DNA of 64,000 nt from Hydrogenovibrio thermophilus (GCF_004028275.1 NZ_CP035033.1:62001-126000); one strand, 5' to 3'. Shown: positions 33,977 to 43,438, counted from the stretch's first letter. The notes: generated by a model not told the origin, from the sequence alone. A program made the numbers and translations.

Positions 33977-35620
33977 ATGAAAGCCTCCAAACTCTTCGTG
34001 CAATGTCTTGAAAACGAACAAGTTGAATACGTATTCGGAATTCCCGGCGAAGAGAATATGGACATGATGGATGCCCTGTTGGACTCCAAAATCCGTTTCA
34101 TTACCTGCCGTCATGAACAGGGTGCGGCTTTTATGGCGGACGTTTACGGCCGTTTAACCGGCAAGGCCGGTGTTTGTCTTTCCACCCTTGGCCCAGGTGC
34201 CACCAACCTGGTCACCGGCGTCGCCGATGCCAATATGGACAATTCACCCGTCGTAGCCATTGCCGGTCAGGCCGCCACCACCCGATTGCATAAAGAATCG
34301 CATCAGGTCGTGGATTTGGTCAATTTATTCAAACCCATCACCAAATACGCCACTCAGGTATTGGAACCGGAAATTTTGCCGGAAGTGGTTCGTAAAGCCT
34401 TTAAATTGGCGCAAGCGGAAAAACCGGGTGCGGCCTTTATCGATTTTCCGGAAAACGTCAGTGAAATGACCACACCAGAAAAACCTCTCCCGGTTGTGGA
34501 AACACGACTCAGTTTAGCAGATCATAAACTCATCGATAAAGTCGCCAACATTATTCAAAAAGCATCAAAACCTATGATTCTGGTCGGCAACGGTGCCGTT
34601 CGTGCCAAAGCCACTTCACAACTAGAAGCCTTTTCCAATCATTACCAGATTCCATTGGTGAATACTTTTATGGCCAAAGGTGCTGTGCCTCACTACAAAA
34701 ATCCGTTGTCGGTCGGCACCGCCGGATTGCAAAAAGGCGACTATGAAAACGCCGGTTTTGCCGAATCGGATTTGGTGATTTGTGTGGGGTTTGATATGGT
34801 CGAATACCACCCACATCTCTGGAACCCGAACCGCGAACACACGATCATTCACATCGACACTTTCCCCGCAGAAGTCGATTACAGCTACATTCCCGATGTG
34901 GAATTAATCGGAAACATCGGTCGAAACCTCAAGGCTTTGACCGAAAGACTGCCGAAAAAAGAATCGGTTCCCACCCCTTTTCCATTACGCGAATCGATGA
35001 TTCAGGAAATGAATCGCATGGGCGACAGCGATGCTTGGCCCATGAAGCCGCAAAAAATTATCTGGGATCTGCGGACAGCGATGCATAAAGAAGACATTGC
35101 CATTTGCGATGTCGGCGCTCATAAAATGTGGATGGCGCGTTTTTTCCGTTCCGAAGTGCCCAATACCTGTATTATTTCCAATGGGTTTGCCAGCATGGGA
35201 ATCGCCGTTCCCGGAGCCATCGGAGCTAAACTGGCTTTTCCCGAAAAAGCGATTGTCGCTGTCACCGGTGATGCCGGTTTTATGATGAATGCCCAGGAAA
35301 TCGAAACCGCACTGCGTTGTGAAACCCCAATAGTGGTCCTAATTTGGAATGATAGCCAATATGGTTTGATTAACTGGAAACAAAACCGTCGTTACGGCCG
35401 GCCCGCTTACATTGATTTCAAAAATCCGGATTTCGTCAAATACGCTGAATCCTTTGGTGCCACCGGTGTTCGAATCAACGCGGCCAATGAATTGCTCCCT
35501 GCGTTAAAAACCGCCTTAAATAACCATACGGTAACCATCATTGACTGCCCGGTGGATTATTCGGAAAACAGCCGTTTAACAGAACTGCTTGGAAATGTCA
35601 TTTCGGAAATTGAATCTTGA
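33977..35620 (+). CDS. Acetolactate synthase large subunit-like ThDP enzyme
   Basis: A 547-residue thiamine-diphosphate enzyme. The catalytic Glu lies in CRHEQGAAFMADVYGR, and the ThDP/Mg motif is GDAGFMMNAQEIETAL with a later NDSQYG. It condenses two pyruvates to 2-acetolactate. There is no regulatory ilvN subunit beside it and no acetolactate decarboxylase, so it is a stand-alone enzyme, either catabolic AlsS-like or an extra anabolic copy. Confidence 0.87.
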   Translation: MKASKLFVQCLENEQVEYVFGIPGEENMDMMDALLDSKIRFITCRHEQGAAFMADVYGRLTGKAGVCLSTLGPGATNLVTGVADANMDNSPVVAIAGQAATTRLHKESHQVVDLVNLFKPITKYATQVLEPEILPEVVRKAFKLAQAEKPGAAFIDFPENVSEMTTPEKPLPVVETRLSLADHKLIDKVANIIQKASKPMILVGNGAVRAKATSQLEAFSNHYQIPLVNTFMAKGAVPHYKNPLSVGTAGLQKGDYENAGFAESDLVICVGFDMVEYHPHLWNPNREHTIIHIDTFPAEVDYSYIPDVELIGNIGRNLKALTERLPKKESVPTPFPLRESMIQEMNRMGDSDAWPMKPQKIIWDLRTAMHKEDIAICDVGAHKMWMARFFRSEVPNTCIISNGFASMGIAVPGAIGAKLAFPEKAIVAVTGDAGFMMNAQEIETALRCETPIVVLIWNDSQYGLINWKQNRRYGRPAYIDFKNPDFVKYAESFGATGVRINAANELLPALKTALNNHTVTIIDCPVDYSENSRLTELLGNVISEIES

Positions 35621-35713
35621 TGGCTGAAAAAAGTTAATAAGATTTTTTACTCATGAAAAATCCAAAAGGAACCTCTATACTAGGGTTTTCCATTCCAGTA
35701 TTGCGGATATTCT

Positions 35714-36052
35714 ATGATTTACATTAAATGCGATGCCCAAAACCAAATCCAAGACATCACCTTTTCCGAAACCGAGGGTTACATCGAATCAAGTGTGTTT
35801 GACCCGCAAGTCAAAGCGTTTTTACAAAATACCCAGAACGAAGAACTCATTAAAGAAGTCCTTAACAAGCTCGATTTGGATATGGTTCGTGTCATTGAAG
35901 ATATGGTCGATTTGATGATTGAAAAACGCTTGATTCTGTTCACGGATCTACCGCAACCGGTTCAGAATAAACTCTTGTTCAAACGCTCCTTACGAGAATC
36001 CTTGAACCCGGAAATCAGTCTGATCGACGACGAAGAAACCCTGAATTTCTAA
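35714..36052 (+). CDS. Small conserved acidic protein (often labelled tryptophan synthase β-like)
   Basis: A 112-residue cytosolic protein, acidic, mainly helical after residue 30 (VFDPQVKAFLQ..., LDLDMVRVIEDMVDLMIEKRLILFTDLP). It resembles a small γ-proteobacterial family that databases call a tryptophan synthase β-like protein, but it is far too short for TrpB and has no PLP lysine motif. Function unknown. Confidence 0.7.
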   Translation: MIYIKCDAQNQIQDITFSETEGYIESSVFDPQVKAFLQNTQNEELIKEVLNKLDLDMVRVIEDMVDLMIEKRLILFTDLPQPVQNKLLFKRSLRESLNPEISLIDDEETLNF

Positions 36053-36072
36053 ACCATGAAATTTTGGCGTTT

Positions 36073-36639
36073 TCAATCCAGATATGTTGTCACCTTTTCA
36101 ACCGGTTTACGGCCGGATTCCCCGACACAAGCCGGTTTACCCATGTACAAAGCCCCAATCAATTCCACCTGATTAGAATCGATTTGTAAGGCATTAAACG
36201 TCCTTTCATCCTGAATAACCGGCCCGGTACTCCACTGCACACCCAGGCCTAATTCCCAAGCCGCCAACTGAAAATTTTGAATGGCGCAGCTACAGGCGGC
36301 GTAATCCTCTTTGCACATAACCGGATCGGCGTTTAAAACCTGCCCTACCAAAACAATTTTGGGAATGGCTTGAAATTTAAAAACCGCTTTATCATAAATT
36401 TCGTTAAAGGCATCGGTTTTTGGATCGGCTCGCTTCTTCGCACGGCTGTCCGCATAGATATGCGCCAAAGTCGCTTGCATGTCGGATCCCAGTACCCAAA
36501 AGCGCCAGGGTTCCGTAACTTTATGATTGGGTGCCCAAATAGCGGCTTCCAGGCACTGATCAATCCATTTCGCTTTGACTGGAGCTGAAGTGAACTGATA
36601 AACACTGCGACGTGATTTAATTGTCTGTAAGATTGACAT
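36073..36639 (-). CDS. Nitroreductase-family FMN oxidoreductase
   Basis: A 188-residue protein of the NfsB/YdjA-like fold: TIKSRRSVYQFTSAPV near the start binds FMN phosphate, APNHKVTEPWRFWVL gives the substrate/flavin loop, and the ELGLGVQWSTG region follows. It reduces nitro or quinone compounds with NAD(P)H. The ATG at 36639 is the likelier start than 36651. It is divergent from the OxyR-like gene, so redox control is possible. Confidence 0.87.
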   Translation of the reverse strand: MSILQTIKSRRSVYQFTSAPVKAKWIDQCLEAAIWAPNHKVTEPWRFWVLGSDMQATLAHIYADSRAKKRADPKTDAFNEIYDKAVFKFQAIPKIVLVGQVLNADPVMCKEDYAACSCAIQNFQLAAWELGLGVQWSTGPVIQDERTFNALQIDSNQVELIGALYMGKPACVGESGRKPVEKVTTYLD

Positions 36640-36704
36640 AGAATAACTCATGAATAACTATAGTATTTAGACTTGGATAAACTGTAACAAATTGTGAATA
36701 AAAT

Positions 36705-36724
36705 CTTGAGTAAAGTTTATTCAA
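36705..36724. promoter_or_regulatory. Possible LysR-type operator
   Basis: CTTGA-N10-TCAAG dyad in the intergenic region between the nitroreductase gene and the OxyR-like gene, with an overlapping TGAATAAA...TTTATTCA dyad (36695-36723). LysR-family regulators commonly bind such sites at their own divergent promoters. Not proven. Confidence 0.35.
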
Positions 36725-36920
36725 GCGGTTATCCACAATTCTTTCACATCTCATACAGTAAAAAATAGTCCAATTCTTATTAGGGTTATAAACAGGCTAA
36801 CAAATTGAATTCAAAATCAAAATACAACTTATCCTTGTTATTGGGCCTCACTAAGAGAAATAAAAAGAACAAAACAAAATAAAGAATACATAAATATATA
36901 CTTAAGTGTGAATAATCAGA

Positions 36921-37847
36921 ATGACATTAAACGAACTGAAATATTTAGTGGAATTGGCAAAAGAAAAACATTTTCGAAAAGCATCGGAAAATTGTTTCGT
37001 CAGTCAGCCAACCCTGAGTATCGCCATTAAAAAACTTGAAGACGAATTGAATGTAAATTTGTTTGAAAGACGCAAAAACGATGTCTTAATCACGCCAATT
37101 GGCCAGCAAGTGGTCGATTTGGCAGAAGAAATCATTCAAAAAACCAAAACCATCAAGCAAATTACCCAAGATGAACAGTCTCAAACCACTGAATTAAAAT
37201 TAGGTGTGATTTATACCATTGGGCCTTACCTGTTACCTTACCTGATTTCTGAATTTCATCAGAAAGCGCAAAACATTCGTTTATCCATTGAAGAAAATTA
37301 CACTCACGAGCTGGCTAAAAAATTGCACAGTGGTGAATTGGACATTATTATTGTCTCCTTGCCCTTTTCGGAACCGAATACCGAAGTGTTTCCACTTTAC
37401 GAAGAAAATTTTGTCGTGGCCATGCCGAAAGATCATCCATTGGCTGAAAGGAATGAAATTGCTTTAGAAGAAGTGCATAACGAAACCGTTTTGCTATTGG
37501 GGGCCGGTCATTGTTTTCGCGATCAAGTGATAGAAGCCTACCCGAGTTTGATGCATTTGAATTATCAAAGTAATCCATTACAAAAAACACTTGAAGGCAG
37601 CTCATTGGAAACCATTCGTTATATGGTGGCTTCAGGAGCCGGTATTACCGTGTTACCCTGTACCGCCTGTCAAAATCAGGACGATTTGCTGGTGTACAAG
37701 CCGCTTAAAACACCTATTGCAAAACGGGAAGTGGTCATGGCCTGGCGAAAAAGCTTTCCAAGACATAAAGTGTTACAAACCTTTAAAGAAACCTTCGATG
37801 GTATTAAGTTACCCTGTACTCTTAAACCGGATTTGAAAGAAGAATAA
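36921..37847 (+). CDS. OxyR-like LysR-family regulator with a Tyr in place of the resolving Cys
   Basis: A 308-residue LysR protein (E. coli OxyR 305) with an N-terminal winged HTH (HFRKASENCFVSQPTLSIAIKKLE) and an OxyR-type effector domain. The peroxide-sensing Cys is present in GAGHCFRDQ (C198), but the position nine residues on, where E. coli OxyR has C208, is Tyr (Y207, codon TAC). Two other Cys lie in LPCTACQNQ. It may sense oxidants by another mechanism, or not at all. It is the first gene of a tight operon with MlaA and an RND pump (5, 13 and 10 bp gaps). Confidence 0.87.
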   Translation: MTLNELKYLVELAKEKHFRKASENCFVSQPTLSIAIKKLEDELNVNLFERRKNDVLITPIGQQVVDLAEEIIQKTKTIKQITQDEQSQTTELKLGVIYTIGPYLLPYLISEFHQKAQNIRLSIEENYTHELAKKLHSGELDIIIVSLPFSEPNTEVFPLYEENFVVAMPKDHPLAERNEIALEEVHNETVLLLGAGHCFRDQVIEAYPSLMHLNYQSNPLQKTLEGSSLETIRYMVASGAGITVLPCTACQNQDDLLVYKPLKTPIAKREVVMAWRKSFPRHKVLQTFKETFDGIKLPCTLKPDLKEE

Positions 37848-37852
37848 GTACT

Positions 37853-38617
37853 GTGATTCAATTAAAAAACACCCTATTTGCTGTCTGTTTAAGTTTGATG
37901 ACGGTTACAATTCAAGCCGATGACGATATTCTCAAAGATTATGAATTTCCGACTCAACCGGCCATGAACACACAAGACCCTTATGAAAACTATAACCGGG
38001 CGGTTTATCAGTTTAATATGGCGTTTAACGATGCCATTGGAGAACCCGTCGCAGGTGCTTATAACCGTTATGTTCCGAGCCCTGCGCGAACCGGTATCGG
38101 GAATTTTTTCCGGAATTTAAAAGAACCTTTGAATACCGTTAATGCGTTTTTTCAGGGAAATGTTGAAGCCGGATTAACCAGTTTTATGCGGTTAGCGATC
38201 AATTCCACTTTCGGGTTATTTGGGATATTGGACATCGCCACACCGGCCGGGTTGACTTACGAAAAAGAAGATTTAGGACAAACCCTTTATAAATGGGGCG
38301 TCTGGTCGGAAGCTTCTTTTTTCATGGTACCGATTCTCGGGCCTTATACCACGCGGGAATTGGTCGGTGGCGGTATCGATGCGGTCTATAACCCGACTTA
38401 TCCGTATTTGATTGAAACCGATGATGTCGGTCGTATCATGCTCTTCCTGGGCGAGAAATTCGTCGATTACACGCAAGTCGTCACTCTGATGGGTGAAGTC
38501 CGTTCACAACCCGATCCATACATTTTCATGCGTGAAAGCTATATGCAATATCGTATGAATTTGATCTATAACGGCAATCCACCGGCACCGAATCTGGATG
38601 ATTTCAACTTTGAATAG
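37853..38617 (+). CDS. mlaA: MlaA-family outer-membrane lipid-asymmetry protein
   Basis: A 254-residue protein with a signal peptide ending near QADD and the family signature DPYENYNRAVYQFN...DAIGEPVAGAYNR. MlaA removes misplaced phospholipids from the outer leaflet together with a porin. There is no lipobox, unlike E. coli MlaA (VacJ). It starts at a GTG 5 bp after the OxyR-like gene. No mlaBCDEF genes are nearby, and the gene sits in an RND-pump operon instead. Confidence 0.88.
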   Translation: MIQLKNTLFAVCLSLMTVTIQADDDILKDYEFPTQPAMNTQDPYENYNRAVYQFNMAFNDAIGEPVAGAYNRYVPSPARTGIGNFFRNLKEPLNTVNAFFQGNVEAGLTSFMRLAINSTFGLFGILDIATPAGLTYEKEDLGQTLYKWGVWSEASFFMVPILGPYTTRELVGGGIDAVYNPTYPYLIETDDVGRIMLFLGEKFVDYTQVVTLMGEVRSQPDPYIFMRESYMQYRMNLIYNGNPPAPNLDDFNFE

Positions 38618-38630
38618 GATTTGAAAAATC

Positions 38631-39707
38631 ATGAAACGTTTACTGATGTTATGTTTATTGCCAGGCCTGGTGCTTTTGGCAGGATGTGAATCTCAACAAC
38701 AACAGGATTCGGAAACGGAAAACAGCATCAGGCCAGTGAAATACACTATCGTTTCCGAGCCCACCCTCTTGACGCAGCGCGAATTTCCCGGGGTATTGCA
38801 AGCCAAAGACCGGGTCGATTTGTCTTTCCAGGTGTCGGGAAAACTCAAAAAACTGCCGATTAAAGAAGGTCAAATCATCCAAAAAGACGATTTGATCGGT
38901 CAATTGGATCAACGCGATTACCAAGCCAAATACGATTCGGCGGTGGCCGATTTTGAAAACGCCCAAGCCGACTATGAGCGGGCGAAAAAACTCATCAAAA
39001 AAGAGTTTATATCCCAATCGGATTTTGACAAACTCCGCGCCAAAAAGGATATGACCGACGCCAATGTCCGTTTGGCTAAAAAAGCGCTTGAAGACACCGT
39101 TTTAAAAGCGCCTTTTTCCGGAACCATTGCCAAGCAATACGTTCGAAATTTCACCGATATCCAGGCCAAGGAACCCATCGCCAGTTTGCAGAATAACGAC
39201 GAATTGGAAATTGTGGTTTCGGTTCCGGAATATCTGATGGTGATGAATGATGAAGACAAGCGTCAGGGCAGCTTTGACCTTAAAGCGGTGTTTCAGAACA
39301 TTCCCAAAGAAACCTTCGATTTGAAAGTGAATGAATTCGCCACCGAAGCCGATTCCTCCACCCGAACCTACAAAGTGACCTTAGGCATTCTGGATAAAAA
39401 AGGTTACAACCTCTATCCGGGGATGACCGCCAATGTCTATATTTCCGGAAAAGCGGGCAAAAAAGTCAATTTGGTTCCGGTTAATGCCGTGTTCGCCGAT
39501 CCGGACGGTAAGCGGGCTTCTGTGGTCTGGAAAATCGATTCGGACAACCGGGTGCATCAGCATCCGGTTGAAATCGGCCAGTTGAAAGGTGACCAAATCG
39601 AAATCCTCAGCGGTTTGGAAACCGATGACAAAATCGTCACCGCTGGTGTGCATCATCTGGTTGAAAATCAGCCGGTGAAATTGCTTCCGGCTTCTCAAAC
39701 CCCTTGA
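38631..39707 (+). CDS. RND efflux periplasmic adaptor (lipoprotein)
   Basis: A 358-residue HlyD/MFP-family adaptor. The lipobox LLAGC gives a lipidated Cys near residue 19. The lipoyl halves (LSFQVSGKLKKLPIKEGQIIQKDDLIGQLD and later APFSGTIAKQYV) flank a coiled-coil hairpin (about 100-155). A CCAGGCCTGG copy (38661-38670) lies in the signal-peptide coding region and encodes PGLV. It links the RND pump to an outer-membrane channel; no TolC homologue is encoded here. Confidence 0.92.
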   Translation: MKRLLMLCLLPGLVLLAGCESQQQQDSETENSIRPVKYTIVSEPTLLTQREFPGVLQAKDRVDLSFQVSGKLKKLPIKEGQIIQKDDLIGQLDQRDYQAKYDSAVADFENAQADYERAKKLIKKEFISQSDFDKLRAKKDMTDANVRLAKKALEDTVLKAPFSGTIAKQYVRNFTDIQAKEPIASLQNNDELEIVVSVPEYLMVMNDEDKRQGSFDLKAVFQNIPKETFDLKVNEFATEADSSTRTYKVTLGILDKKGYNLYPGMTANVYISGKAGKKVNLVPVNAVFADPDGKRASVVWKIDSDNRVHQHPVEIGQLKGDQIEILSGLETDDKIVTAGVHHLVENQPVKLLPASQTP

Positions 39708-39717
39708 GGAGACGGTT

Positions 39718-42700
39718 ATGAATATCGCGGAATACGCCATTCGAAAAAGAACCGTCACCCTTATTTTGACGCTTTTTGTGATTGTTGGCGGTTTATTTTC
39801 CTACGAAAACATGGGCCGTTTGGAAGACCCGGAATTCACCATCAAGGAAGCGGTGATCATCACTTTCTATCCTGGCGCGTCGGCTCAACAAGTTGCGGAA
39901 GAAGTCTCCGATAAACTGGAAACCAAAATTCAAGAACTGGGCGAAGTCAAAGAAATCCGCTCGCTCAATAAACGCGGTTCCTCGGTGATTACCGTTCAGA
40001 TGAAAGATAAATACGGTAAACAGGATTTACCGTTAATCTGGCAGAAATTACGTTCCAAAGTGAACGATATCACGCCGAGTTTACCGCCCGGCGTGTCGAA
40101 ACCCATCGTCAAAGACGATTACGGGGATGTCTACGGTATTTTATTCGCCATGACCGGGGACGGTTTCTCTTACGCGGAAATCAAGGAATACGCCAAACTG
40201 TTGCGTAAGGAACTGTTGTTGGTGCCGGACGTTGCCAAAGTGGAAATGACCGGCGTTCAGGATGAAACCATTTACATCCAATTGGATCGCAGCCAAATGG
40301 TGTCGTTGGGAATCGGCATTGATGAAATCGTTGATAATCTGCACAACAAAAACACCATTTTGTCGGCCGGGGCGGTAAAGGTCGGGCCGGAATACATTAC
40401 CTTGAACCCCACCGGTAAAGTCGATGCCATTGAAGACATTAAAAACCTGGTCATCGGTTCTCATTCGAGTGGTTCGGACGGTCGAACCAATCTGATTTAC
40501 CTCAAAGATATCGCCAATATTTACCGCGGTTATGAAGATCCGCCGAGCGAGATGATTCGCTATAACGGCTTTCCGGCGATTGTTTTGGGAATTTCGACGG
40601 TGCAGGGCGGTAATGTCGTCAAGATGGGCGAGGCCATTGAAGCACGCCTGGCGGAAATCGAAACTCAGATTCCGGTCGGTATCGAATTGAACGCCATTTC
40701 CATGCAATCCGACAGAGTGACCGAATCCATCAATGCGTTCATTATCAACCTGATTGAAGCGGTCTTGATTGTGGTGGCGGTGCTGGTGATTTTCATGGGC
40801 TTCCGCAGCGCTTTGATTATCGGAACCGCCTTGTTTGTGACAGTAATGGCCACCTTTATTCTGATGAAAACCCAGGGCATTCTGCTGGAGCGGATTTCCT
40901 TGGGGGCGTTGATCATCGCTTTGGGGATGTTGGTCGATAACGCCATCGTCATCATCGACGGCATGTTGGTGCGAATTCAAAAAGGCCTGGAACGGGTTCA
41001 AGCGGCGCGGGAAGTGGTCAAACAAAATCTTTGGCCGTTATTGGGTGCCACCTCGGTGGCGATTCTGGCGTTTGGCGCCATCGGCCTGTCTCAAGACAGC
41101 ACGGGGGAATACACCCGTTCGTTGTTTTACGTGATTCTGTATTCGTTATTGCTGAGCTGGTTGGTGGCGATTACCGTGGTGCCGTTATTGGGCGTGATGT
41201 TCATCAAGGTTTCGGAACAGCAAGGTGACCCTTTCGCGAGCCGCTTTTATCGCGGTTTGAAATCGGTGCTGATTGTCCTTCTCAAACATCGTTGGGTCAC
41301 CGTGGTGGTGATGCTGGGGCTGCTTTACAGTTCCTTTCTGGCGTTTGCGCAACTCAAGGACAGTTTTTTCCCGTCTTCCACTCGGGATCAGTTCATGTTC
41401 CACATGTATTTTCCGGAAGGAACCGATATCCGTGTGGTCAGTGAAGTCAGTCATGAATTTGAACAAGTCTTGCTGAAAGACGACGAAATCAAAGATGTGT
41501 CCACCTTCGTCGGCAGTGGCGCGCCGAGATTTCTATTGACCTATTCGCCGGAAAAAGACCCGTCCGCCTATGCTTACATGGTCATCACCGTCAAAGATTA
41601 TCAGACCATTCCGGCGTTGATGAAAAAATATTACGACTATGTCGAAGCGCATTATCCATCGGTTTTGCCGCGGCCGGAAGCTTTCGCGCTCGGGCCGACC
41701 AAGCCGGCGGTGGAAGCGGTGATTTACGGTGAAAATGCCGATACGCTTCGCCACATTGGCCATCAAATCGAAGACATCATGCGTGAAAACGGCGCCACCG
41801 CCATCCGTTCCGAATGGCGTGAACGCGTTAAGGAAGTCATTCCGGTGTTTGACGAAGTGCGTGCCCGTGAACTGGGTGTGAGCCGCGAGGATTTCAATCA
41901 GACGCTCGACATCACGTTTAAAGGTTTAGCCGTGGGTCATTATCGTGAAAAGGATGAAATGATCCCTATGGTCATCAGAAGCGACGAGAAAGACCGTTCT
42001 GATATCGATCAGCTGAACAATATTCAGGTTTGGAGCAGCGGGGCGCGTAAATACGTGCCAATCAATCAGGTGGTCAAAGACATCAAAGTCGAATTCGTGG
42101 ACGCCGCTTCGCATCGAAAAAACCGAAAACGGATTTATAAAGTGATGTGCGATCCGGCCATCGGCGCCTTGAAAAGTTCCATTTTCAAAAAGGTGCGCGA
42201 ACCGATTGAAGCACTGCCGTTGCCGGAAGGCTATCATCTGGAATGGGAAGGTGAGTTCAAGTCCTCGAACGATGCACGAGCCGGTCTGATGGCGTCGATT
42301 CCGATGTTCCTGATATTGATGATTTTGATTGTCATCGCCTTGTTCAACTCGATTCGTGAACCGTTGATTATCTGGTTGACGGTGCCTTTGGCGTTAGTTG
42401 GGGTCGGGTTTGGTTTGTATATCGCCGACCAGCCTTTCGATTTCATGGCCCTGCTGGGTTTCCTCAGTCTGTCGGGGATGTTGATCAAAAACTCGATTGT
42501 TCTGATTGATGAAATTAATTTGGAATTGTCGCTAGGGCGTGAAAAATTCGACGCCGTCATCCATTCGGTTTTGTCGAGAACCCGTCCGGTGAGTATGGGC
42601 GCTTTGACCACGGTGCTGGGGATGATTCCACTGTTGTCGGATGCGTTTTTCGTTGCCATGGCGGTGGCGATCATGGCCGGTTTGGCGTTCGCGACCGTTC

Positions 42701-42771
42701 TGACGTTATTGTTCGTACCGGTACTCTATGCGATTTTCCACGGCGTTAAAGTGCCGGAAAACGTTAAATAA
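39718..42771 (+). CDS. RND-family efflux permease
   Basis: A 1017-residue inner-membrane transporter with the twelve-helix RND plan. TM1 is at 14-32, a large periplasmic loop follows, then TM2-6 (about 335-480) with GMLVDNAIVIIDG carrying the proton-relay Asp residues. A second periplasmic loop and TM8-12 follow (LIKNSIVLIDEINLE). It belongs to the AcrB/HAE-like class, not the CzcA metal class, judged by motif style only. It is translated 10 bp after its adaptor. Confidence 0.93.
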   Translation: MNIAEYAIRKRTVTLILTLFVIVGGLFSYENMGRLEDPEFTIKEAVIITFYPGASAQQVAEEVSDKLETKIQELGEVKEIRSLNKRGSSVITVQMKDKYGKQDLPLIWQKLRSKVNDITPSLPPGVSKPIVKDDYGDVYGILFAMTGDGFSYAEIKEYAKLLRKELLLVPDVAKVEMTGVQDETIYIQLDRSQMVSLGIGIDEIVDNLHNKNTILSAGAVKVGPEYITLNPTGKVDAIEDIKNLVIGSHSSGSDGRTNLIYLKDIANIYRGYEDPPSEMIRYNGFPAIVLGISTVQGGNVVKMGEAIEARLAEIETQIPVGIELNAISMQSDRVTESINAFIINLIEAVLIVVAVLVIFMGFRSALIIGTALFVTVMATFILMKTQGILLERISLGALIIALGMLVDNAIVIIDGMLVRIQKGLERVQAAREVVKQNLWPLLGATSVAILAFGAIGLSQDSTGEYTRSLFYVILYSLLLSWLVAITVVPLLGVMFIKVSEQQGDPFASRFYRGLKSVLIVLLKHRWVTVVVMLGLLYSSFLAFAQLKDSFFPSSTRDQFMFHMYFPEGTDIRVVSEVSHEFEQVLLKDDEIKDVSTFVGSGAPRFLLTYSPEKDPSAYAYMVITVKDYQTIPALMKKYYDYVEAHYPSVLPRPEAFALGPTKPAVEAVIYGENADTLRHIGHQIEDIMRENGATAIRSEWRERVKEVIPVFDEVRARELGVSREDFNQTLDITFKGLAVGHYREKDEMIPMVIRSDEKDRSDIDQLNNIQVWSSGARKYVPINQVVKDIKVEFVDAASHRKNRKRIYKVMCDPAIGALKSSIFKKVREPIEALPLPEGYHLEWEGEFKSSNDARAGLMASIPMFLILMILIVIALFNSIREPLIIWLTVPLALVGVGFGLYIADQPFDFMALLGFLSLSGMLIKNSIVLIDEINLELSLGREKFDAVIHSVLSRTRPVSMGALTTVLGMIPLLSDAFFVAMAVAIMAGLAFATVLTLLFVPVLYAIFHGVKVPENVK

Positions 42772-42788
42772 TGTTATTCAAATACAAA

Positions 42789-42810
42789 AAACGCCCAGGC
42801 CTGGGCGTTT
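42789..42810. terminator. Bidirectional CCAGGCCTGG terminator between the RND and Mrp operons
   Basis: A perfect 22-bp palindrome centred on CCAGGCCTGG (42795-42804) with A-rich and T-rich ends, between convergent operons. Confidence 0.88.
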
Positions 42811-42840
42811 GTTAATTAATGTAATTCCATGAAAAGCGTT

Positions 42841-43167
42841 TCAATCGATAGAGTTTCGGGTTTTGTCGATCTGTTTGATTTTGATGTGTAAAGCCGCTTT
42901 GGCCATCAAATGCGCGCTGACCGGCGCGGTGATGAACAAAAAGAAGGTCACCAGAATTTCGTGCAGGCTCACGCCGTCCTTATCCAGGCTAAAATACAGC
43001 GCAGAGGCCAATAAAATCGCGCCCACGCCCAAAGTGGTGGCTTTGGTCGGTCCATGCAGACGCATGAAGAAATCCGGCAGTTTGAACAGCCCGATGGAAC
43101 CCACCAGCGTGAAGAAAGCGCCGATGAGAATCAGCGCGGCTAAAAGATATTCCAACATGATGCTCAC
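42841..43167 (-). CDS. mnhG: Mrp Na+/H+ antiporter subunit G
   Basis: A 108-residue protein with three hydrophobic segments and the MrpG hallmark GSIGLFKLPDFFMRLHGPTKATTLGVG. It is the last gene of a six-gene Mrp operon that exchanges cytosolic Na+ for external H+. It starts one codon after the mnhF stop. Confidence 0.92.
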   Translation of the reverse strand: MSIMLEYLLAALILIGAFFTLVGSIGLFKLPDFFMRLHGPTKATTLGVGAILLASALYFSLDKDGVSLHEILVTFFLFITAPVSAHLMAKAALHIKIKQIDKTRNSID

Positions 43168-43168
43168 C

Positions 43169-43438
43169 TTATTCCATGATGTCGCCGCGAAGCAGGTATT
43201 TGCTTAAGGCGACGGTGCCGACAAACCCCATCACTGCAATCAAGAGCGCCGCTTCGAAATACAGCGGACTGCCCAGATACAATCCGAACAGAATCAATAA
43301 AGCGATGGAATTGATGTACAGCGTGTCCAACGCCAGAATGCGGTCGGGAATGTCCGGCCCTTTCAATAATCGGTAAAAACTCAACACCAACGCCAGACTC
43401 ACCATGACGAAAGCGATTTCCAAAACGGTTTCTAACAT
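43169..43438 (-). CDS. mnhF: Mrp Na+/H+ antiporter subunit F
   Basis: An 89-residue protein with three helices and the MrpF motif LLKGPDIPDRILALDTLYIN. It overlaps the end of mnhE by 7 bp, showing translational coupling. Confidence 0.9.
   Translation of the reverse strand: MLETVLEIAFVMVSLALVLSFYRLLKGPDIPDRILALDTLYINSIALLILFGLYLGSPLYFEAALLIAVMGFVGTVALSKYLLRGDIME

Noticed and set aside
35714-36052. Tryptophan synthase β subunit
   Set aside because: At 112 residues with no PLP-binding Lys motif it cannot be TrpB; the label is a database artefact.
36729-36737. TTATCCACA, a perfect DnaA-box
   Set aside because: Only one box, no cluster, no origin-like genes (dnaA, dnaN, gidA) nearby, and it lies in a divergent promoter region.
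40141-41025. 294-codon minus-strand open frame within the RND permease
   Set aside because: Antisense to a strongly conserved transporter domain; composition rich in His/Gln/Asn is typical of a shadow.
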